Shown: positions 24,265 to 36,070 of the stretch, piece by piece
Layout of the letters: each line of letters opens with the position of its first letter
Numbering within the stretch: position 1 is the first letter of the stretch
From: Anarhynchus alexandrinus
Taxonomy: Eukaryota > Chordata > Aves > Charadriiformes > Charadriidae
Reading direction: 5' to 3'
NCBI GenBank assembly: GCA_008711295.1
Contig: VUYV01000123.1
Location: 1,265,733-1,329,732 of the forward strand
Length of the DNA: 64,000 nt
Notes under the pieces: generated by a model
Seen by the model: only the letters and a program-made list of their open reading frames with translations
Told to the model about the DNA's origin: nothing
The model's database searches: none
Translations under genes and position numbers: made by a program

Positions 24265-26363
24265 GCTGTTCCATTCTGTACAGAGAAGAAATTATTAATT
24301 CAACTAAAGACTGTTTTTTAAATGGTTTCCTAAAGAGGAATGCATTAATATGAACTGGTTATCGGTGTTCATTAAGAAAATACATGATGCTATTTAGGTA
24401 CTTTGGACTGTGATCCTCACTAGGTGTAAGGGTTTAAAACTTCAAGGATTGTACAGTTATATTCTCTTCTTGTTTTCAGGCTTCCTCCTTGGCTTTGTAG
24501 CTTTTCTGTTCCAGCCTAGGGGCTAGAGCCTTCCCTCAGAAGATCGCAAATTTGAACTTTTCTGGCCAAGGTTAGTATTGATCCTCAGTTTCCATTCTAC
24601 TCTAGGCATTAGGCTGTTATTTAATGTGAACCACCTCCCTCTCCAGCTGTCATTTTGTTTGAGAGTGGCCTTGGGGTTGCTGGTTTTTCTTATATGGATG
24701 ATATGTGCATGTCAGATGTTTTTGAAAAAATCGGATCAGCTTGGGCCTGTCAGTGCAGCATGTGCCTGATTTGTGAATGCCCAAACAGCCTGAGGTTTAT
24801 GAAAAGGCTTGAAAGCTTAGATCTGTCAACTTTGTGATATTGCTGGTCATGAAAAGCTACAAAAAACCCCAGAGTACTAAGTATAATAAAATTATCTACA
24901 ATGGACATGTACATTCTTAAGTAGTCATTTTCTGGAATCACAATCTTGGATTTAGCGACTGAAATTCTATCTAAGTTGTACTTTAAACAGTAAGTTCTTT
25001 TTAGGTTTTTTGGAGGGCATTGCTTAAGAGTCATCAAATTACTTCTCCTGCATAGTACAAAGGGCTATTAGGGGTCTAAGATTCCTGATTTATATTTGCT
25101 GATAACAACAAGTGTTAAAAACATGTTATGATATATAAAGTGATGCAATTATATTTTATATTCAGTGACTCTGAGACGGAAGCTAAAAACTATTGCTAAA
25201 GAAAATGAATAAGAATATTCACATTAGTTTCTTCAAGATGATAGTAACAACGTCTCTCTACCAAATCCAACAATACGAGTCATTGTTTTAGGTTTCGTTG
25301 TTTGGCTGGTTGGTTTTAATTTAAAAATAACTAAGGCTCCTTAACTTCAGGAAATATTAGGATACTGTTTTATTTTTTTGATATGATGTCTGTATTCCCA
25401 TTTATTGCTACTGGTATTACTGACTACTGTCACTTTTATGATGTTAATGGTAATATAACGAACTAAGATGACTAGAAAACCTAAAACATTTATACAGGCT
25501 TGTTGAACAATCATGTATTTATGATGCTGAATTTGTATTAATATCCAAAAGAGTGAGTATAAATATTTCTTAGCAAGGTTTTTGCAATATTCATTATTTT
25601 AAAGTCAGTTGCATTCATTACCGTGGCTAATTCTTCATTGCAAATATACAAACACACATATATATATTAAACCCTTCCCAGCTAATTACAGTTTTAATTA
25701 GTGTAGTCAGCTGCCCTACAGATTAAGTACCTTCAGTAATGAAATCAAACTTTCAGTACCAGCAGATGAAAATGTGAATTCCTGAACTTATGAATAATTG
25801 AATGAATTGAAATTTGTGATGCCAAGATAGGGTATAGCTGTGTTAAATTAGGTTGCAAGCTTCTAGTATTTGGTGTAAAAACACAAGATTGCCTGTTTTG
25901 CACATACAGGCTTCTGATGGTATTGGACATCATAGAAGGCATTCACACAGCTCTCATCACACATATAATGCAGGACTAATGAAAGACCTGTGCATTTCTT
26001 GAGCAGCAGCTGAGAGCTTAAGAGGAATACACAGGGTACTAGTAATTCACGTTAGGTGTCTGTGTGTGGGAAACTAAAACAGTTCCCTGGTACAGGTGAA
26101 CAGAAGGACTCCTGTTTTTACTGATGGTATCGGCAATAAAGCCAGTGTCCACATCTAGCTCGCGTGTCAGCAGCCTAATCTCAGACTGAATGTCCTTGAT
26201 AGTAACTAAAAGCAAAATGTATTCATATATAAAGATAGACTCCTTGTGGCTTTAGAGATGCTCTAGGATATCGTACTTTACTCTCACCTGCTGGTACATG
26301 TTTCCTATGAACTGTGCTGTGTCTGTCTTACCTTGCAAACACCCTGTCACCAATTAGAACCTT
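24265..26363. other. A+T-rich non-coding DNA, nothing certain
   Basis: Contains a G+C-richer patch at about 25960-26210 with an AATAAAG at 26135-26141 but no TATA box, terminal repeat or coding match. It was not assigned. Confidence 0.45.
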
Positions 26364-26881
26364 TGTGATGGGTTGACTTTGGCTGGATGCCGGACACCCA
26401 CCAAGATGCTCTCTCATAGGATGAAAGGTTCACGGATAAAGATAATGACAGGGATATCACTTACTAACTACCATCGTGGGCAAACCAGGCTCAACTTGGT
26501 GAAAATTAATTTAATTTATTGACCTCTCTATGGACTGCAGATTCCTTCAGGGCATATCCACCTGCTCCAGCATGGGCTGCAGTGTGGATATCTGCTCCAG
26601 TGCCTGCAGCATCTCTTCCTCCTTCTCTTACCTTAGTGTCTGCAGGGCTGGTTCACTCACAATTTTTTCTTGGTCTCTCTCAGCTGCTGTGCCCTTTCTT
26701 ATATATGTTTTCTCCAAGGTGCCACCAGCTTGGCTGAGGGGCTCAGCTGTGCTGTGCAGTGGGTCTGTTGGAGACAGCTGGAACCAGTTGTGTCCAGCAT
26801 GGGCAGCCCTGCCCCCCCCGCTTGCTACCACCCTTGCAGCCCTCCCTCACTACCAATACCTTGATATCTACACCCAACACA
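26364..26881 (+). mobile_element. ERVK-type LTR, internally shortened
   Basis: Starts TGTGATGGGTTGACTTTGGC and ends CACCCAACACA. It shares the GGATATCTGCTCC block with 16487-17222 and the CTGAGGGGCTCAGC / GTGTCCAGCA block with positions 1-171. At 518 bp it is shorter than the 736-bp copy, and the text jumps from the AAAATTAATTTAATTTATTG segment straight to the CTGCAG-rich segment, suggesting an internal loss. No matching target-site duplication was found at these boundaries. The overlapping frames on both strands are not genes. Confidence 0.78.
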
Positions 26882-27229
26882 GCCGTATTTAGACAAACCT
26901 ACTGAACTTTAATCCAGAAGGAAAAAGAGTAATTACATTAAGTGGAACATTCAGTGACATTTTATGGCATTCGATAGTTATTATGGACTTAATTTCATCT
27001 TTAATGTATGCCTTGTATTGGATAGTGAAGAGATAGAGATGCACAGCCCTTGGGAAGGAGATGTTTCTGGGCTGGACAGCCGTGCTAGCTGATTGCTACT
27101 GTTCTCGTGAGAGTACAGCGTGTTCCCTCAGCACTGTCCTCCCCACAGTGCCTAAATGTACATGGAAGGTCCTCTCTCTTTACATGTTCTGTCACTGCAA
27201 TGTTAATCCTAATACTCTTGAATTAGCCA
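26882..27229. other. Short non-coding gap between repeats
   Basis: Nothing recognised. Confidence 0.5.
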
Positions 27230-27314
27230 AATCATAGAATCATAGAATGGTTTAGGTTGGAAGGGACCTTGAAGACCATTGAGTTCCAACCCCCCTGCCA
27301 TAGGCAGGGACACA
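27230..27314 (-). mobile_element. CR1 3' tail, very short
   Basis: On the minus strand this holds only the last 85 bp or so of a CR1. It has the GGCAGGGGGGTTGGAACTC phrase, the GGTCCCTTCCAACCT phrase and tail octamers ATTCTATG at 27233-27248. An extreme 5' truncation. Confidence 0.93.
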
Positions 27315-30300
27315 ATCATCAAGTAACATGTCATTTGTGCTGCTGTGTGTGCTGAAATGATGTTCTTATGCATAGTTACCGTTAATATTTAGTTACTGAC
27401 CAAGCAGCTTGACAAAAAAACCCAGCGTAAGATATAGAAAGATTTGTCTCTGCATGTTAGAGTCACATGGATTGTGACTCAAGTTAGTTCTGTATGCAGA
27501 AAACAGTTTGGGATGATCTGTATCTGTAGAAACAATTAACAGAATCATTCTTTGTGCAGAGATCCTTGATGAGAATGATAAAAAGTAATTTGCAAACTCG
27601 ACTTCAGGGAATAAGGTATTCAATTATTAGTCACATCTTTGAAAGTTAGCCCTTTTACTGCATATTTGTCTATTCATACTGTGGTTTTTGCCAGTTAAAG
27701 TACAAAGTAGACTTATCTGCTTTGATGACAAATTTTGAAGTGCATTTGACATTTGCTGCCACTGATGCTAAATGTGTTGCTATTCAAAAATTAGCACTTT
27801 TTATTTGTGTGTTCCTTTAATGGGATTGTACTGTTTTCTCTATTAACACTGTATATTTCAGCACCATTTCTACAGAACTGTTTTGGTTTTAATCCCTTCT
27901 AAGTTACAGAAAACTTTTTCACATTTTATGCACCTCCACTTGTGATGAAATTTAATTCACCTCTAGAATAAACAGTAACACCTTCTATTGACTTTCTGTG
28001 GAGATGTACCTATTAAATCTAAATATGGTGTTTAATAATGTAGAATGTCAAATAAAGTCGAGCAGACCTTACTGATGACAAGGGACTTGGCTGGTTCTCC
28101 AAACCTTAATTATCAGAAGTTTTTAAAAAGTTCTACAAATTGGGATTCGTAACAAAAAGAGCAGTTATGAAATATCCCTCCAAGACAATGGAATAACTCT
28201 TCAGAGAAATTTCAATTTTATTAGTCAGCTTATCGTGCTTAAAGGAAAATTAAAATGAAATTAGTGGAGGAAAATGTCTCATGGCATTATATTCAATATT
28301 TAAAAAAAAAATGAGGGAGAAAAAAGGGAAAAAAGAAACAATTTATTTCATAACTGCCTTTGTTTAAAATCAAAGTTAGAATAAAACACAAGCAAGGCCA
28401 TTTAAATGAAGTGTTTTCTAGGATTTTTTTGGTGTGGTAGAAACAATACTTATATATGCCTTTAATACTGCTGTGTTCGCAATTCTGTAAACATGCAGTT
28501 TAAGCAAAATAACTGTGTCAGCAGTTGATTGCAGATCAATATTTACACAGTACTGCTGAGCGCTGAATTAAGAAAGTTGTCTATTTCAGAGATAAATAAT
28601 GCTGATGACTGAAGGAAAACGGAATTTATTTAGCAGAAATCTTGATCTTGGAGATAGCTAAAATCTGTGCAGCTTGTGTCATGTAAAAATTGTGGTTTGC
28701 TTCTTCAATAACTAAACAATAACACTAATGAAAGATTTACAGCATACAGAATTTCTGTGTCGACATTTTCAGTATGTCCCTCAACTGCAGAGCACAATGG
28801 GCTAAAAGCTGTACTCTGTCAAATTTACACTAAATTTCAGACTATTAAAACAATACATACCCCAAAAAAATTTTAATTTTAAATTAAAAGTCAGTCTGCT
28901 TAGCAAATGGAATGAAGCGAGCAATGGATTTTTCCTTCAGTTTATATAGAAACCTTGGAAACAGCAACCAAAAATCCTTTGTCAAAAACCAGAATATATC
29001 TCCAAAGTATTTCTGTGACTCTGTACAAAAATAGGAGTGGCTGTGAGAAATACTGGAAACATGAAATATTATTGTGTTTCTAGAACAGATAGTGCTTTTC
29101 TTCTTCGTATTTTTCATTGTAACAACTGAGACAAATATCTGCCTGGTGCAAACCTAGAAGAGATAAAGGTGTCTGCCTTTATTCTCAACAGATTTATAAA
29201 GTTGCTAGCAGACATAAATTAAGCACCCAATGTTTAAGTGGAAAGTAAAGTGATCCATGTAATCCTGACCAAATTCTGGAAGTCACAAAAACACCTTTTT
29301 CTTTTTTTTTATTTTTTTTTTTTTTAATTTAAAGACAGAATCAACAATAAAAACTAATCGAGAATCCCTATAAAAAACTGAATACCTCCCTGAGGAATAA
29401 TTCCTAACACCACTCAGAGGAATTACTAAGTTGTCAGGCAGATGTGCCTTCAAAGCAAACCTTCACTTTCTGACACAGCGCATTCTCTACATGATAATGC
29501 TGTCCTAGATGTATAACAATATTGAATCTGTTTTTAGACAGATTTTTTCAGTCTTTTCATTCATTGATATTAGTGGCAAATTATGGGAGTGAAAATCCTT
29601 CATTGTGCAGTGGATAATGAGATCTAGCTGGGGATCCTGCTCTATACATGTTAACTGGGGGCATGAGGCAAATAAACCATGGCTGAAATCACAGATACAA
29701 AATGTATTTTCCAGCTGTAAATATATGGTACCACATAAGTATATACTAATGTATACTCTAAAGACTGTCTCCAGGTATTTCATACTTACATGATCCCTAG
29801 GAAACCTGTATTTATAATACAAACTCCAAAACTGGTCTTCCCCAATGCTAGCCTGAGATTTTAAATACTGCTGCAGAAGCTGAAACTACAGACAGTTCAT
29901 TACTGGTAACTAGGAACGAGAGTCACAGGTAGTTAGCCAAGTTCAACACTGGTGCCTAGAATATAGTCTCATACTCATTAATTTTCACAAGTAATATAAA
30001 TGTGGGTTTCATTGGTACTATAGTTAAATACCAATGAAGTAAAAAGGTTTGGTGGCAAAGTAACAACTCCTATGTCCTGATGGGCTTGATGGTTTTTCTC
30101 TCTCGGTGTCTTCCCTGCCAGGGAGAAGAGCAGCCCCTCACAGATTTTGGGGAAAAAAAAAACCAAAAAAAAACAACTAAACAAACAAACAAACAATCAA
30201 AAAAACCCACAAACCAAAAACCAGGGAAAGTTTTTACTTTTTTACTTTTCTAACAGGAGCTGCAAAATTTAATTGTAGTCCACAGCTTTATGAAAAACAG

Positions 30301-30519
30301 TTGCCAAGGACAAGAGACAGTTAAAAGTACGGTAGATAAAGGCTGATGGTGTGATAAATGTACACAGAATTTTGAGTCATTATGAATGGAGCTTATGTAG
30401 CGCTGGGAGAGGAAGGAGATATTTCCCACATGACAATGCTCAGTGTAAGAGAAACATTTCTTTAACATCTGGAAACTTGTCCAAAACATTAGTATTGGCA
30501 GACTGCAGGTGGACAACAT
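27315..30519. other. A+T-rich non-coding DNA, repeat-poor
   Basis: About 3.2 kb without recognised repeats except poly-T/poly-A tracts (29296-29325, 30150-30200). No coding exon recognised. Confidence 0.45.
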
Positions 30520-30603
30520 AGAATCACGGAATGTTTAGAGTTGGAAGGAACCTTAAAGATCATCTAGTTCCAACCCCCCTGTCATGGGCAGGGACACCTC
30601 CCA

Positions 30604-30897
30604 CTAGACCAGGTTGCTCAAAACCCCATCAAGCCTGGCCTTGAACACCTCCAGGGATGGAGCTTCCACAGCTTCTCTAGGCAATCTGTTCCAGTGCTTC
30701 ACCACCCTCATAGTGAAGAATTTCTTCCTAATATCTAATCTAAATATCCCTTCTTCCAGTATGAAGCCATTATGCCATGTCCTATCACTACACTTTCTGA
30801 TAAAAAGTCCTTCTCCACCTTTCCTGTAGGCCCCCTTTAAGTACTGGAGGGCCACTATATGGTGTTCCCAGAGCCTTCTCTTTTCCAGGCTGAACAA
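30604..30897 (-). pseudogene. CR1 ORF2 C-terminal fragment
   Basis: A 97-codon frame beginning [20 protein letters not shown] and running to ARLDGVLSNLV, the C-terminal part of ORF2. It matches the frame at 35078-35404 closely, so both belong to the same or a near subfamily. Confidence 0.8.
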
Positions 30898-30909
30898 CCC
30901 CCAACTCTC

Positions 30910-31230
30910 TCAGAACTTGCCGGTGAAGACCAAGGCAAAAAAATCGTTGAGTACCTCACACTTCTCCATATCCTGAGTAACGAGGTCTCCTGTTTCCTTC
31001 TGTAGAGGACTCGCATTTTCCCTAGTCTTCCTTTTGTCACTGACATATCTTTTCTTATTGTACTTGATGTCCCTGGCCAGATTTAACTGTGTCTGGGGTT
31101 TAGCTTTCCTAACCTGATCCCTGGCTGCTTGGACAATTTCTCTGTGTTCTTCCCAGACTACCTGTCCTTGCTTCCACCCTCTGTAGGCTTCCTTTTTCTG
31201 TTTGAGATTGTCCAGGAGCCCCTTGTTCAT
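30910..31230 (-). pseudogene. CR1 ORF2 linker fragment
   Basis: A 106-codon frame of the ORF2 region between endonuclease and RT. The order of motifs matches the linker seen at 24100-23850 in the other minus-strand copy. It ends at the deletion junction, where the RT should begin. Confidence 0.8.
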
Positions 31231-31545
31231 CCATGCAGGCCTTCCGGTGTTTTTGTCCGACTTCCTCTTCTCTGGGGTGCATCTCTCCTGAGCTTGGAGG
31301 TGATCCTTGAATATTAGCCAGCCTTCTCAGACCCCCTCTCCCTCCAGGGCTTTATCCTACTGTACTCTACCAAGCAGATCCCTGAAGAGGCTAAAGTCTA
31401 CTCTCCTGAAGTCCAGAGTAGCGAGCTCACTGTGCAGCCTCCTCACCATCCTAAGGATCTTGAAGTCCACCATTTCATGGCCACTGCAGCCAAGGCTGCC
31501 CTTGAGCTTCACATTCCCCACCAGCCCCTCCTTGTTGGTAAGAAC

Positions 31546-32639
31546 ATTTTATTAAAGTTCTATTAAAATTTTATTAAAGGTTGAAATGATATTACAGGAT
31601 GTTGTTTCTGTATATCAAGAAGTCAAAATGCTCCAGAGTATCCAAACAAGGGACATAAAAAACAAAATGAAGCCATTACAGTATGAAGTTACATCAGCTG
31701 AGTTTCAGAAGCTTGTTAGAGTGATAACTTGATTACTTTAAATGAGATTCAGTAAAGTTGCATTGCAAAAAGTTCTACAGATCTCTGACAATGTCATAAC
31801 AAGTTCCAAAAGCTGTAACAGGAAGACAGAAATTTAAATCAGTAATAAGATGCAACTTCCTAGCTGTAACTGTGAGAGGATTAAAGACCGAAGAGCTTTC
31901 CAGCTGAGATTGTGAAATCATCGTGACCTGAAGACTAAAATAAGTCCTTATATCTTTTTGAAGTACATCTTGTAAATTATCTTCTGAGGAAACTGTAAAG
32001 TCTGTTTACAGAGAAAATACTAGAATTAAATGATTATGTGGTGCCTACTCACCTTAAGATGTACAAATTTATTAATGCTTATCCCATATCTTCAGGGGTT
32101 ATGGAAGAAAAGGTTTTCTTGCTTTTTCCCTTAAACTGCATTTTAGTATAGCCTTTCATTACAGGAGAAAGTACAGTTCCTATTCCAAAAAATGAGATGT
32201 TACAAGCTTACTTCAGAGACAGAAATTCCGTCAAGTATATAAGAAATTCTTCAGTCTTAGTGTGCAGAAGAACAAATTTGTTTCTGTTCCTTTCTGTAAA
32301 AGTTCTTGCCAGATATGCTATAATATTTTTATATGTTGCCTATTCATGATAATTAATTTTTCTCAGATAATGTTGTTGTAACAAAAAATGTTTAGTTGTG
32401 TGTCTTATAGATATTTTCAAGGGTGTTTTGTTGTTTGTTTTGTTTTTTATTCACACAGACTATGTATGTCAACACTATTGCTATTCTTGAAAATATAGTA
32501 TTTTCACAGCTGTGCTGACTTTGTACTCAAAACTGATTCAGGAATTTCTTGTACGAAGGGTTTTATCTCATTCTCCTACAATTAGTGTGTTACTGAACTA
32601 ACACCAAGTCTCAGAAATGCTCTGCAATAAAAATATTTA
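31546..32639. other. Non-coding DNA between two CR1 copies
   Basis: Starts with a short repeat of the TTTTATTAAAG phrase (31545-31580). No other recognisable element. Confidence 0.5.
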
Positions 32640-34010
32640 AAAACCCAGGAAACTACAGGACAGTCAGTCTCACCTCAATCCCTGGAAAGATGATGGAACA
32701 GCTCGTTCTGGGTGTCATCTCAAAGCATCTGGAGGAAAAGAAGGTTATCAGAAGTAGTCAACATGGATTCACCAAGGGGAAGTCATGTCTGACTTAACTG
32801 ATAGCCTTCTACGATGGCATGACTAGATGAATAGACGAGGGGAGGGCAGTGGATGTTCTCTACCTTGATTTCAGCAAGGCTTTTGCACTGTTTCCCACAT
32901 CATCCTCATAGGCAAGTTTAGGAAGTGTGGATTAGATGAAAGGACAGCAAGGTGGATTGAAAACTGGCTGACAGATAGAGCTCAGAGAGTTCTGATTAGT
33001 GTTGCAGAGTCTGGTTTGAGGTCTGTAACAAGTGGTGTTCCTCAGGGGTCAGTACTGGGTCCAGTCCTGTTCAATATATTTATCAATGACTTGGATGAAG
33101 GAATAGAGTGCACCATCAGCAAGTTTGCTGATGACACAAAACTGGGAGGGGTGGCTGACACACCGGAATGCTGTGCCACCATACAGTGTGACCTGGACAG
33201 GCTAGACAGTTGGGTGGAGAGGAACTTAAGGAAGGTCAACAAAGGCAAGTGTAGGGTCCTGCACCAAGGGATGAATAACCCCACGCATCAGGACAGGTTA
33301 GGGGCTGACCTTCTGGAGAGCAGCTCTTTGGAAAGGGACCTGGGAGTCCTGGTGGACAACAGGATGACCATGAGCCAGCAATGTGCCCTGGTGGCCAAAA
33401 AGGCCAATGGCATCCTGGGGTGCATTAAGAAGAGTGTGGCCAGCAGGTCGAGGGAGGTTATCCTCCCATTCTACTCCACCCTGGTGAGGCCCCATCTGGA
33501 GTACTGCATCCAATTCTGTGCTCCCCGGCTAAAGAAGGACAGGGATCTGCTGGAGAGGGTCCAGCAAAGGGCTGCAAAGGTGATTAGGGGACTGGAACAT
33601 CTTTCTTACGAAGAAAGGCTGAGGGACTTGCGTCTTTTTAGTCTAGAGAAAAGAAGACTGAGGGGGGATCTTATCAATACTTATAAATACTTAAAGGAAG
33701 GGTGCCAGGAGGACGGGACCAGTCTTTTTATCAGTGGTGCCCAGTGAGAGGACAAGAGGTAATGGGCACAAACTTGAACATAGGAAGTTCCATCTAAATG
33801 TGAGGAGGGACTTCTTTACTTTGAGGTTGGCAGAGCACTGGAACAGGCTGTCCAGGGAGGTGGTGGAGTCTCCCACTCTGAAGACATTAAAAACCCTCCT
33901 AGATGCCATCCTGTGCAATCTGCTGTAGTTGTAACTGCTCTGGCAGGGGGGTTGGACTAGATCTCCAGAGGTCCCTCCCAAACCCTACAATTCTGTGATC
34001 CTGTGATATG
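32640..34010 (+). mobile_element. CR1 LINE, RT to 3' tail, best preserved copy
   Basis: A 5'-truncated CR1 that begins in the RT domain (GNYRTVSLTSIPGKMMEQLV) and continues to a worn tail near 34000. In the 5' part there are in-frame stops at about 32795 and 32828 and a frameshift near 32885. The middle part keeps a long frame (33016-33747) with [10 protein letters not shown] and the intact FADD box. The remainder of ORF2 ([13 protein letters not shown]) is in another frame after about 33735. The tail octamers have decayed to ATTCTGTG-ATCCTGTG. Confidence 0.95.
33016..33747 (+). pseudogene. CR1 ORF2 RT C-terminal half, 243 codons
   Basis: The longest convincing coding-type frame in the window. 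Residues 7-16 are [10 protein letters not shown]. Residues 37-40 are FADD, the RT catalytic box with both metal-binding aspartates (33124-33135). The thumb and C-terminal region follow, with [41 protein letters not shown] and [19 protein letters not shown]. In CR1 this protein copies the LINE RNA at a nicked chromosomal target. The start codon is only an internal Met. The true ORF2 start and endonuclease are missing, upstream stops interrupt the RT, and a frameshift near 33735 removes the last part. It is a dead fragment that happens to remain open. Confidence 0.88.
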
Positions 34011-34859
34011 ATGTAATACAATAAAAAATGAATGAGAAAAAGAAAAAGATTACATACAGTCAGTTAAGTGATAAATGACAGTCTAAAAAAACAAATGGTG
34101 GTGTAGTAAACTCTGATTGTTATATAGGCTCAGATGGAGACAGTGCACACTATTCCCTACTGTTAAATATCCCTACTGATGGCAACAGATGCACACTCAC
34201 TTCTTGCAAATGGATATGGACTGTAGCTTCCTTCAGAAAAGTTTTATAGGACAGGCAAGAAAGGAGTGATAGCATGTTTCAATAGATGCCCTGTTTTGAG
34301 CAAGTGGGAGACAATATCTGAATGGTGCATGCGGTAGCACAGTTGTCCCACAATCAACATGCTGAGATATCAAGTGATATTTAATATTCTTATCAATTAA
34401 TTCATTTATTTGCCTGACTCTACTTCAAACATGAAATCTCATATTAAAATACTGTGGAATTATCAGTAAACCATTGTGACTGTTTTCTTTTTCTTTCTTG
34501 ATTCAATAAAGCAAGATAGTTAAGTTTTAACATAAATGGTATTTTTCACATTTGCAAGAGACTCTAGGAAATGTTTTCATTTTTGATTGAAGAAAATGCT
34601 TTGATCTGGGAAAAAAAATAGTTATTTAAATTTCATTTGTATTTCCTAAAATATTTTCATTTTTTTTAAAAAAAGCATTTTTGAAACTATTGAAACATAT
34701 TTTTATACTTTTAATATTTTTAGGCATGATACTGCATTTCTAAGTAAAATATTTCACCAATTTTAAAACTTTTGGACCTCTATTTTTCCTACTACAGCAG
34801 CCATAGCTTTTTCTTCTTCACCTTTTACCTTCCTTTTTTTTTTTCATTTATACCACTGT
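34011..34859. other. A+T-rich non-coding DNA
   Basis: Nothing recognised apart from A/T homopolymers. Confidence 0.5.
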
Positions 34860-34864
34860 ATTTT

Positions 34865-34964
34865 TGTCCTGGTTTGAGGTAAAACAGGACCAATTTTGTT
34901 CAGTAACTTTGCTTCTTATCTAGGCCTCTTCTAACTACTGAAATTAACAGCCTAAACCAGGACA
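34865..34964 (+). mobile_element. 100-bp miniature LTR-like element with 5-bp duplication
   Basis: Starts TGTCCTGGTTT and ends AAACCAGGACA, an exact 11-bp terminal inverted repeat. It is flanked by ATTTT at 34860-34864 and at 34965-34969. The first 30 bases follow the start of the LTR at 46992: TGTCCTGGTTTGAG, then CAGGAC and AATTT at like spacing. This suggests a heavily shortened member of the same LTR family. The 5' arm also contains an internal GTCCTG...CAGGAC hairpin. ATTTT is A+T-only, so the duplication alone is weak; with the terminal repeat the case is good. Alternative: a small non-autonomous DNA transposon. Confidence 0.6.
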
Positions 34965-35088
34965 ATTTTTAAGGTCTTTTTATTCACTGAAGGTGTGTCA
35001 GCACATTGTAGTCAGCGTGAAACTTCACTTACCAACACTGATGTAGGAAAAAAAGGCTTTGCGTTATTCAGTCAATAATGATCCCATT

Positions 35089-35504
35089 TGACAGGCTGAG
35101 AGAGTTGGATTTGTTCAGCCTGGAGAAGAGAAGGCTCCGGGGAGACCTTATAGTGGCCTTCCAGTACCCAAAGGAGGCCTACAGGAAAGCTGGGGAGGGA
35201 CTTTTTACTCGGGCATGTAGTGATAGGAAAAAAGGTAATGGCTTTAAACTGGAAGAGGGGAGATTTAGCTTAGATATTAGGAAGAAATTTTTCACTCTGA
35301 GGGTGGTAAGGCACTGGAACAGGTTGCCCAGAGAAGTTGTCGATACCCCATCCCTGGAGGTGTTCAAGGCCAGGCTGGATGGGGCTTTGAGCAACCTGGT
35401 CTAGTAGGAGGTGTCTCTGCCCATGACAGGGGGGTTGGAACTTGATGATCTTCAAGGTCCTTTCCAACCCAACCCATTCTATGATTTTATGATTCTGTGA
35501 TTCA
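35089..35504 (+). mobile_element. CR1 LINE, ORF2 C-terminus plus tail
   Basis: A 5'-truncated copy starting at GACAGGCTGAGAGAGTTGG. The frame 35078-35404 covers the C-terminal part of ORF2 without a break, from [16 protein letters not shown] to FKARLDGALSNLV, and closes at a natural stop. The 3' untranslated part and three tail octamers follow (35476-35504). The intact frame suggests a relatively young insertion. Confidence 0.94.
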
Positions 35505-35835
35505 GCCACAGATGTAAGGGTATAGGCTTCTTTTGTTGCTCTGTTACAGGCTTCAGTAACGTTATTAAAATCCCGTTCAGTAAAAAAATAACTATCACAT
35601 GAAAAATGAAAACATCACATTTTTTTTTAGATGTACAAGAAGGCAGCATAAAAAGTCCTTGAAATATTTATCCATTTCAGATTTTTTTTTCTTCAATTTA
35701 AATCAGGTTTAAGCGTACTTCATCTAGTATTGAAAAAAAGAAATCTTCATTCAGTATTTCTTTGCTGAGTTACTTTCAGCTGCCTGATTCAGCAGAAAGG
35801 AAATGAAATCGCTCTGAGGGTATTCATTTTTAAAC

Positions 35836-35858
35836 AGAGAGAGAGAGAGAGAGAGAGG
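35836..35858 (+). repeat. (GA)n microsatellite
   Basis: Uninterrupted AG/GA run of about 23 bases. Confidence 0.9.
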
Positions 35859-36030
35859 ACATCAATTGTCTGTGAGGAATCTGCTGTCCTTCTAACAACT
35901 TTTGTACCTTGTCTTTTGCTGTGCGAAGTGAAACACCAAGTATGATTGGTTTTACAAACTTTTATTAATGTGATTAAAGACTTAAATCTTTTGACATACA
36001 TTCTTAGAAATTGTTCAAAGCAGAATAGCC

Positions 36031-36070
36031 TTTATTATTATTGTTATTGTTATTATCATCATCATCATTA
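36031..36070 (+). repeat. (TTA)n/(ATC)n microsatellite
   Basis: TTATTATTATTG units passing into ATCATCATC units. Confidence 0.85.

Larger units (their letters stand above)
30520..31545 (-). mobile_element. CR1 LINE with the whole RT segment deleted
   Basis: Read on the minus strand, 31545-31230 encodes the end of the endonuclease part (DFRRVDFSLFRDLLGRVQ), then the linker (frame 31230-30910, with [12 protein letters not shown] and [18 protein letters not shown]). At about 30914 the text jumps from the [10 protein letters not shown] segment just before RT directly to the C-terminal LRE...[12 protein letters not shown] segment. That segment then runs to the 3' tail at 30520. All RT blocks, including FADD, are absent. 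The tail is decayed (GAATCACGG). Confidence 0.92.

Noticed and set aside
25960..26210. LTR with AATAAAG
   Set aside because: No TATA box, terminal inverted repeat or duplicated flanks could be found.
26358..26887. Target-site duplication of the ERVK LTR
   Set aside because: AACCTT and GCCGTA do not match at the chosen boundaries.
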